The notes under the pieces were generated by a model. That model was not told where the DNA came from. It searched no databases and saw nothing but the letters and a program-made list of their open reading frames with translations. From the IMG/VR virus record IMGVR_UViG_3300035670_000058, positions 1-64,000 of that record: a DNA stretch of 64,000 nucleotides, one strand, 5' to 3'. Shown here in pieces: positions 58,911 to 64,000 of this stretch. The position numbers and the translations under genes are program-made. This DNA is from a virus. Within the stretch, counting starts at the first letter, position 1. Each line of letters opens with the position of its first letter.

Positions 58911-58942
58911 ATAAATGCCCCACCAAAAGATGGGGCATTTAT
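58911..58942 (-). terminator. Terminator upstream of the XRE gene
   Basis: ATAAATGCCCCA, loop, TGGGGCATTTAT, with a T-rich tract on the minus strand. Ends transcription from the upstream minus-strand genes before the XRE gene. Confidence 0.85.
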
Positions 58943-58947
58943 CTAGT

Positions 58948-59322
58948 CTACCAATCCGTTTCGTCAGACTCACCCTCAGGAAGTTGAGGATCAAACGAAC
59001 GATTGATCTTTGCAGTCTCTTCGCGGCGATAACCTTTGTTATCGGACTTCCAGAGTGTAGCGACCTCTTGTGTGATAACCTCTTCCTCATAGTCGAGGGA
59101 TTCCTCGCGGAAAGAAGCAACACCAGAGAAGCAGCCAAGAATAGATGCTTTAGTAGAAGAGTCAGCATAGACACGAAGCGTGCCTACCATTGATCTCTCA
59201 GAATATGCGGTAGATTTATCATTAGGGGGTGACCAAGGACCGAAGGTAATCTTGGCCTCATCGGAAACAGTTATCCGAAACTTCTTTCCGTTGGACTTAG
59301 TTACCAGAATATTCCTAGACAC
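58948..59322 (-). CDS. Protein of unknown function
   Basis: 124 residues from GTG. N-terminal beta strands (NILVTKSNGKKFRITVSDEAKITFGPW), an acidic C-terminus (LPEGESDETDW). Shares its start codon with the end of the next gene (1-bp overlap). Unrecognised. Confidence 0.68.
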   Translation of the reverse strand: MSRNILVTKSNGKKFRITVSDEAKITFGPWSPPNDKSTAYSERSMVGTLRVYADSSTKASILGCFSGVASFREESLDYEEEVITQEVATLWKSDNKGYRREETAKINRSFDPQLPEGESDETDW

Positions 59323-59618
59323 TAGTTGGTTTTACCTCTCTGCTTGCGCTTCTCGATGATGAATACTTTGTAGAATTCTACCAGACCCATCATCATCTCT
59401 TCAAAGCATGGATCAAGGTGGAACCGCATAGGATGCCCGTCAGCGGCTTCATTCTTTATGGCCCACTCACTTCTACGGGGCCAAATAATCACATGCTCAG
59501 GGTCTTCTGTGATGTTGATCTCTTGCCCACATCTAGCGCAACTCTTAGGACTAATGCTGCCCCAATGAGTTTCGCTAGATGCGAGTTGAATCTGAAACTT
59601 CTCAGGTTCCCGAGTCAT
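59322..59618 (-). CDS. Small zinc-binding protein
   Basis: 98 residues. CARCGQEI near 27 with later His and Cys (HLDPC) could bind one zinc. Overlaps the next upstream gene by 17 bp. Function unknown. Confidence 0.66.
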   Translation of the reverse strand: MTREPEKFQIQLASSETHWGSISPKSCARCGQEINITEDPEHVIIWPRRSEWAIKNEAADGHPMRFHLDPCFEEMMMGLVEFYKVFIIEKRKQRGKTN

Positions 59619-60198
59619 CGAATGTAGTTGCTCCTATACGTTCTTTATAGTATCGAGCATTACGCTTCTCTGCCTCTAGGTCATTGACGAGATTGCGATT
59701 CGTTTCAAGGACTTCTTGTACTTTAGACAGGAGATATATTGCCTCCTCTCCCAGCATATTCGGCTCAAAATTGATCACATCATTGGGATCAATGTTGGCC
59801 TTGAGAATTTCAGCGCGGGCTTTCTCAATGGCTAGTTTTTGATTCATATATTCAAGCACATTGGGGATCGCTACAGACACGGCAGATAAATCCTTTTCAA
59901 CTTGACGCTCTGTCGCCCGCTCTTCGATTCTTTGTTCAACCTCTGAGGGTGGCTCCATGCGCGTAAGGCGCACTCCTGCAACACGGGCACGTCCTGTTGC
60001 AGCATCCTCATCCCGCAGAATCTCCAACTCGCCCATTCGCTGCAAGCGATAGAGAGTTTGATATACCTGCGAGTAATTCAGTCCGGTTTTATTGATCAGA
60101 TCGTCAATGGTGAGATTGATTTCACGCTGCTTATATGCGAGCAGCGTTGATCTTAGTTGATCTTGTAAATCGCCGCGACTGCCTACTTGTGCCGACAT
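59602..60198 (-). CDS. Winged-helix DNA-binding protein
   Basis: 198 residues. Residues 10-65 form a wHTH (LLAYKQREINLTIDDLINKTGLNYSQVYQTLYRLQRMGEL), the next part is a charged coiled coil. Adjacent to the RuvB-like gene (2 bp spacing), so the two may work together as regulator or loader. Confidence 0.72.
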   Translation of the reverse strand: MSAQVGSRGDLQDQLRSTLLAYKQREINLTIDDLINKTGLNYSQVYQTLYRLQRMGELEILRDEDAATGRARVAGVRLTRMEPPSEVEQRIEERATERQVEKDLSAVSVAIPNVLEYMNQKLAIEKARAEILKANIDPNDVINFEPNMLGEEAIYLLSKVQEVLETNRNLVNDLEAEKRNARYYKERIGATTFDDSGT

Positions 60199-60199
60199 T

Positions 60200-61036
60200 T
60201 TACAAATCCTTCAATAGAATCCGCCCTCTAGGCATGCGCCCTACCAGCCCTAGTTGCAGCAGATAAGGCTCAACTTCTCGCTCGATTGTCTTGGTATCAA
60301 GCCCCAGCATTGCTGAGAGATGAGATAGACCGACTGAACGGTCGGTATCGAGCGCAGCAAGGTACTTGTAATCGCGCTCAGTAAGACCATTTTTGTCGAT
60401 CCCTAGGATACTGAAAGCATCTTCTAGGTTTTTCTGGGTGGGGACAAAGTTGTTGTTGACAATCATCCAATCAAAGATGAATGACAGGTTGTGAATGGCT
60501 GCTCTAGGATTAAGGCGGGAACGCCTAGCAATCTCAGCAATTGTCTTGTCAGCCATAGTAAGATTTTTCCTGGCAACAGCGTTAGCCAGAATTTTCTCAA
60601 TTTCGTTCAAATTATACGGTTCTAGGTGAATTTCCCTGAATCTGGATTTAAACGCAGCAGGGACTTGACCGGGGCTAGTTGTGCAAGCAATCAATTGCAC
60701 AGACCCGCGATCAATTAGGAGGTTCAGTGAATCTGCGACAACAGAATCTAGGTTATGAACCTCATCAATGATTAGGGGATGCTTGATAAAGGGAGTGCCC
60801 TTGAACGCAGCAGCGTCCATTACCCTCGGCGTAATCCCCGCTGATTGGAAAATAATCTTTGCGAGTGAGGTCTTTCCTGTTCCGTAGGGACCATCGATAA
60901 GAATGTTGGGCAGGGAGCGTGCCTCGATTTGCGAGGCACTAATCATCAAGCGAGCAATTGCCTTTGGTCGTTCCTGCCCGACATAATCGTCAAAATTTTG
61001 GGGGGTGAAAATCCCCACCTTTTCAGAAGGGTACAT
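60200..61036 (-). CDS. RuvB-like AAA+ ATPase
   Basis: 278 residues. FDDYVGQERPKAIARL (15-30), Walker A GPYGTGKTS (49-57), Walker B IIDEVHNL (89-96), sensor-type ACTTSPGQVPAAFKSRF (117-133) and the C-terminal winged domain ending LVGRMPRGRILLK, which is the RuvB signature order. Shorter than bacterial RuvB (about 335). RuvB normally works with RuvA and RuvC in Holliday junction migration; neither partner is seen here. Overlaps the next gene by 1 bp. Confidence 0.85.
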   Translation of the reverse strand: MYPSEKVGIFTPQNFDDYVGQERPKAIARLMISASQIEARSLPNILIDGPYGTGKTSLAKIIFQSAGITPRVMDAAAFKGTPFIKHPLIIDEVHNLDSVVADSLNLLIDRGSVQLIACTTSPGQVPAAFKSRFREIHLEPYNLNEIEKILANAVARKNLTMADKTIAEIARRSRLNPRAAIHNLSFIFDWMIVNNNFVPTQKNLEDAFSILGIDKNGLTERDYKYLAALDTDRSVGLSHLSAMLGLDTKTIEREVEPYLLQLGLVGRMPRGRILLKDL

Positions 61037-61254
61037 TAATCTACTTTCACTATTGGAACGATAGTATCTCCCCTATCGGGAATAATACACATCTCCCTAT
61101 ATGAGAGATATTCGGGATTTGTCAGATATACGATATATCCGTTATCCTTTTTACATCGACGTAAAAAGAATCCTAGTTTATACCCGATAAAGTGGTCCTT
61201 TGACGAAACCTTTACCGGAGTCCCTTCTTTTAGGTTTATGGGCGGGTTTTGCAA
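61036..61254 (-). CDS. Small beta protein of unknown function
   Basis: 72 residues from a TTG; no convincing later ATG. Overlaps the next gene by 77 bp in another frame, so start or reality is uncertain. Pattern INLKEGTPVKVSS and NGYIVYLTNPEYLSY suggests a beta barrel. Confidence 0.5.
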   Translation of the reverse strand: MQNPPINLKEGTPVKVSSKDHFIGYKLGFFLRRCKKDNGYIVYLTNPEYLSYREMCIIPDRGDTIVPIVKVD

Positions 61255-61360
61255 CGCTAAGAACCTTCCGCTCCAGTTTGCGGGTTTTATCGAATTCCTC
61301 TGAGAATGCGCATGCAGCGCAATTCGGAGGTGTGCCCTTATGATTAGTTTGATGGCGCAT
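61178..61360 (-). CDS. Small zinc-binding basic protein
   Basis: ATG 61360 gives 60 residues: MRHQTNHKGTPPNCAACAFSEEF with one CxxC, then a basic tail (KRRDSGKGFVKG). Overlaps both flanking genes. Confidence 0.5.
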   Translation of the reverse strand: MRHQTNHKGTPPNCAACAFSEEFDKTRKLERKVLSVAKPAHKPKRRDSGKGFVKGPLYRV

Positions 61361-61619
61361 TAGCACCCTCATCCCAAATCTTGTGGGTAATTTTACCCCA
61401 AACGCTCAACGGAAAGTCAATAGTTGCCTCTGTTGGCTTAGTCTCACCGATTGTCTTAATGAGCATTGCTGCCCTGATACTGTCGTCGTTGTGGATCATA
61501 CTAAAATAAACGACATTAAGCCCATGCGGGTCAATTTTTGGAGCAAAATCGGGATTATACTTCTTCATAAAAGAAGCCAAATCGTTGCCATTGATAATAG
61601 TGTACGCCTTACCGGCCAT
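61344..61619 (-). CDS. Protein of unknown function behind operator-promoter
   Basis: ATG 61619 with AGGAGA upstream gives 91 residues; a more distal in-frame start would be inside the promoter region. Mixed alpha/beta (NGNDLASFMKKYNPDF, LIKTIGETKPTEATIDF). First gene behind the promoter at 61643-61671. Unrecognised. Confidence 0.68.
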   Translation of the reverse strand: MAGKAYTIINGNDLASFMKKYNPDFAPKIDPHGLNVVYFSMIHNDDSIRAAMLIKTIGETKPTEATIDFPLSVWGKITHKIWDEGANAPSN

Positions 61620-61642
61620 AGACTGTCTCCTAGTTTTTACCG

Positions 61643-61671
61643 AGTGTAGCACGTTTTGACGTGCTTGTCAA
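61643..61671 (-). promoter_or_regulatory. Promoter with palindromic operator in the spacer
   Basis: On the minus strand: TTGACA (61666-61671), 17-bp spacer, TACACT (61643-61648). The spacer contains GCACGT-CAAA-ACGTGC, a 6+6 palindrome. This is the best -35 box in the window. GCACGTTTTG of this site also occurs at 42478. Confidence 0.75.
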
Positions 61672-61688
61672 GGTGATAAAAATACGGG

Positions 61689-62489
61689 CTAGTTGCGCTT
61701 ACCGTCGCCCAAGGAAAGGGGGCCACTAACAGTAGAGCCGCTACGGATGCCACGGGTGAATTGAATATCGTGACCAGCAATGCGGCCTGATTCGTAGGCT
61801 GCTCTATAACTGGCCTGAGCGCTTTTAACAGAAATAAGCTTGGGGAATTGCTGATTCATAAACTCCTTCAATTTTGCACTGTCAAGTGTAATCAATGCAG
61901 TGATCGATGGATTGTCTGCCTCCATTGCTGTTAGGTTCTCTTCAAGCCTGTCGCGGATGGTACGTACAGCACCGACATAAAAGGAAGCCTTCCATGTCTT
62001 TCCATGTACGTGCAAAAGCGAGCGATCAGAGAACAGGTCAACGTCAGGGAATTGCTCCTGCATTTTGCGGAGTGCTTGAATCTGCTGCCACTTCTCTTCG
62101 GCAATGCGCTCCAGATCATGCATGATAACCTCATACATAAACTGAGCGACTTCTACGTTGGCTTTCTTGCCAAGGAAGTACATTCCCTTGCCTGAGTAAA
62201 CCCCCTTGCAGAGATTTCCCTTAGCAACGGCAAATGCCAAGTCTCGCTTCCACTCAATAACGTTAAGGCCAAACAACTCCTTGAAGTCATTGACAAGACG
62301 TGTCTCTTCGCGGTCGAGTTTGACGTTCTCAACCTGAGACATCTCAATATTGTACTTGACGAGCAATTCCTGAGCCTTAGCCGCAGCGAGTGCAGCCTCA
62401 TTCTCATTTGAGGATTTGCTCAGCGCCATCAATTTCTTGATCTTGATGACGAGTGATTCAGCCTCTTTATCCGAAAGATTATCCAGCAT
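61689..62489 (-). CDS. DUF2786-like protein
   Basis: 266 residues, ATG after AGGAGAA. N-terminal 50 residues (IKKLMALSKSSNENEAALAAAKAQELLVKYNIEMS) match the DUF2786 pattern, followed by a helical region with WKASFYVGAVRTIRDRL and an ISVKSAQASYRAAYESGRIAGHDI end. Widespread in phages, function unknown. Confidence 0.8.
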   Translation of the reverse strand: MLDNLSDKEAESLVIKIKKLMALSKSSNENEAALAAAKAQELLVKYNIEMSQVENVKLDREETRLVNDFKELFGLNVIEWKRDLAFAVAKGNLCKGVYSGKGMYFLGKKANVEVAQFMYEVIMHDLERIAEEKWQQIQALRKMQEQFPDVDLFSDRSLLHVHGKTWKASFYVGAVRTIRDRLEENLTAMEADNPSITALITLDSAKLKEFMNQQFPKLISVKSAQASYRAAYESGRIAGHDIQFTRGIRSGSTVSGPLSLGDGKRN

Positions 62490-62501
62490 TTATTCTCCTA
62501 G

Positions 62502-62533
62502 TCATAAAAATGAGGGGGCATAGAAGCCCCCTC
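62502..62533 (-). terminator. Terminator between two minus-strand genes
   Basis: GAGGGGGC, loop TTCTAT, GCCCCCTC, then ATTTTTAT on the minus strand. Confidence 0.88.
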
Positions 62534-62536
62534 GTA

Positions 62537-63406
62537 TTACCGATCCTTGAGATAGACTTCGTAAAGCCTAACTGCTTCAGCCTCCAGCGGAGTAAGAGGC
62601 TTATTAGCCCTATCAAGCAGAGAGATAGCCAGATCATCTTCCTCTGCATTCTCTGCGAGAGAAGCAGCAGTTTCAAGCCAAGTCCTGCGCTTGATAAGAC
62701 GCTCAATTGTTGGGAAATTAGTAGACTCGTTAGGAAGTTGAATAATGAGAGGCGTAGGCTCCTCATTATTCTCGATGATATCCGATGCTTCCATAACAAT
62801 TTCTTCCGGCTGAATGAGGGTCAGAGTTTTTGCCCCATTCTTAGAAAGACGAATATTATAGGGGATACGATCCTTTGTAGAACCCCTGTCAAAGTTGATC
62901 CTGCCTTCTTTGGCAAGAGACTCCATAACATGGGTCATATTGTGGAGATCGATGTTATCCCCATCCCTGCGCACAACCTTGACAAGATCAGAGGTTGTCT
63001 CAAAGTGCTGGTATTCAGTAACTGCGGCCAGAACCCTGGCCTTAAGTGAATCCTTTCGAAGAGTAGGAGGCTTAAGTGCATCCCTCTCTCGCTTATGCTG
63101 CTTATCCAGAGCAGCAAGGCCATCCTCCCTACCCATCAGAAGAGTCCAATGGTAAGAACGGCCATTAACCTTCCTGCCGGTTGCATCCATAGCGCCGAAT
63201 TCAAGACGTCGCGTAAGGATACCGCACTTCTCATAAGTACGGACGGCTGCATCAATAAAAGGAACGCCCATTTTAACTTCATGGGCAAACTTGCCGGAAG
63301 ACATGAAACGTGCTTCTGTGCCAACTGTAGGCATATACGCATACAGAGCCAGAAGAGCATCATACTCCCGAGCCTGACGGTTTGTGAAATTTGCCTTAGG
63401 CTTCAT
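62537..63406 (-). CDS. Probable DNA-binding protein with winged helices
   Basis: 289 residues. N-terminal 100 residues read as a winged-helix unit (FAHEVKMGVPFIDAAVRTYEKCGILTRR, then a beta wing), a second similar unit follows (LKARVLAAVTEYQHFETTSDLVKVVRRDGDN, NMTHVMESLAKEGRINFDRG). The last part is acidic and helical. Likely a replication or regulatory factor; unassigned. Shares one base with the upstream gene's stop. Confidence 0.68.
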   Translation of the reverse strand: MKPKANFTNRQAREYDALLALYAYMPTVGTEARFMSSGKFAHEVKMGVPFIDAAVRTYEKCGILTRRLEFGAMDATGRKVNGRSYHWTLLMGREDGLAALDKQHKRERDALKPPTLRKDSLKARVLAAVTEYQHFETTSDLVKVVRRDGDNIDLHNMTHVMESLAKEGRINFDRGSTKDRIPYNIRLSKNGAKTLTLIQPEEIVMEASDIIENNEEPTPLIIQLPNESTNFPTIERLIKRRTWLETAASLAENAEEDDLAISLLDRANKPLTPLEAEAVRLYEVYLKDR

Positions 63407-63519
63407 TAATTATCCCTCTTATGGTAACCCTTCACACAAAAAGCACAAAGGTTTGTTTTAGGTGTGACCCACGCGGCAATCGGAAGATCACAAACACACT
63501 TTGTACACTGACATTTCAT
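63406..63519 (-). CDS. 37-residue Cys-rich zinc protein
   Basis: ATG overlaps the previous stop (ATGA) and its TAA shares a base with the next ATG. Sequence starts MKCQCTKCVCDLP and ends with CAFCVKGYHKRDN: six Cys plus a His could bind one or two zinc ions. Coupling at both ends supports translation. Confidence 0.65.
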   Translation of the reverse strand: MKCQCTKCVCDLPIAAWVTPKTNLCAFCVKGYHKRDN

Positions 63520-63935
63520 GCCGCAGTTTCATCCACTTTGTAAGGCATAGGTTTGATAGGTTCTGCCCACATCAAAATTCTGCGGTACTTGTTTGACTTT
63601 ACATCGTCATAAACATGTACGCGCAGTTTGAAACCACGGGTAGCAAAATAGTTGTATAGCGTTCTAAACGGGTTGTTCCCCCTTTCTAGTGGCATTTGAT
63701 AATCGACAAACAATGTTTTGCCGGCGAGCAAATCTTTGACTAGGGGAGAATCAATTTCTTGGCGCACATAGGTATCCCTAGTCCTAATACCAGCACGCCA
63801 CGTATTTGGCACTACCTTATACTTATACTCCATATAAGCATAATTAGGCGCTGGTTTATCCATGCGCTTATGCTTTTTCCAGTAATAGCGACGTGATGAA
63901 GCACGCCGCATTTCTTTCTTCTCTTCAGGTGTCAT
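63516..63935 (-). CDS. Basic protein of unknown function
   Basis: 139 residues, ATG at 63935. Very basic N-terminus (KKEMRRASSRRYYWKKHKRM), then beta/alpha parts with FATRGFKLRVHVYDD. Possibly DNA-binding; unrecognised. Confidence 0.7.
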   Translation of the reverse strand: MTPEEKKEMRRASSRRYYWKKHKRMDKPAPNYAYMEYKYKVVPNTWRAGIRTRDTYVRQEIDSPLVKDLLAGKTLFVDYQMPLERGNNPFRTLYNYFATRGFKLRVHVYDDVKSNKYRRILMWAEPIKPMPYKVDETAA

Positions 63936-63938
63936 GGA

Positions 63939-64000
63939 TTACCAACCGTCACATCCATCGTAATAACTATCCACTTCCCCTTTGAGATTGTACTGAAAAT
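63939..64000 (-). CDS. C-terminus of a further minus-strand gene (partial)
   Basis: The minus-strand frame is open from the window edge to TAA at 63939-63941, giving the ending QYNLKGEVDSYYDGCDGW. Only about 20 codons are visible; the gap to the next ATG is 3 bp. Product unknown. Confidence 0.5.
   Translation of the reverse strand, partial: FQYNLKGEVDSYYDGCDGW

Overview
This window is part of a long-tailed double-stranded DNA phage (siphovirus) genome. It has a terminase-portal-protease-capsid block, then tail genes with a tape-measure protein and a frameshifted tail chaperone, and no sheath or contractile baseplate genes. The endolysin (amidase) beside a C39-like peptidase, the strong AAGGAGG-type ribosome sites and the many GTG/TTG starts suggest a Gram-positive host. 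The host cannot be named from the sequence. No integrase is visible. Base composition is moderate to AT-rich throughout.

Layout. (1) 1-2827: end of a long fibre-like protein made of 14-residue A/Q-rich repeats, plus a small beta protein. (2) 2834-3190: a sigma70-like promoter followed at once by about 310 nt of strongly self-complementary, non-coding sequence, probably a structured RNA. (3) 3199-7622: fifteen tRNA genes (most with encoded CCA) interleaved with two HNH endonucleases, a GIY-YIG-like endonuclease, a SAM methyltransferase, two virion-like proteins and several very small genes, closed by a terminator. (4) 7690-15363: packaging and head genes (putative small terminase, large terminase, portal, two membrane proteins, protease/scaffold, decoration protein, major capsid), ended by a terminator. 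(5) 15472-22468: connector, tail-completion and major tail genes, with two glycosyltransferases inserted, then the tail chaperone with an A AAA AAC -1 frameshift site. (6) 22472-39291: tape measure, Dit-like protein, lectin-like protein, a second 14-residue-repeat fibre fused to a Dit-like domain, a hub-like protein and small Cys-rich proteins. (7) 39316-42286: glycosyltransferase, amidase, C39-like peptidase and holin, then a strong terminator.

(8) 42349-57422: a new promoter region with palindromes drives a plus-strand replication and nucleotide block: endonuclease VII, a possible ssDNA-binding protein, DnaB-like helicase, RecB-like nuclease, dCMP-deaminase-like protein, two dNMP-kinase-like proteins, a sigma-region-4-like HTH protein behind its own promoter, three C5-cytosine methyltransferases and a related fourth protein, LAGLIDADG and second GIY-YIG endonucleases, and a DnaQ-like exonuclease. 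(9) 57466-64000: a convergent minus-strand block of small zinc-binding and membrane proteins, an XRE repressor-like protein, a RuvB-like AAA+ ATPase, winged-helix proteins and a DUF2786-like protein, with at least one internal promoter/operator.

The most unusual items are the promoter-linked structured RNA at the head of the tRNA array, three leucine-anticodon tRNAs that lack the long variable arm, the 14-residue-repeat fibres (one fused to a tail Dit-like domain), a lone RuvB-like ATPase, and a recurring TTGAA(C/G)-N18-TATAAT promoter type.
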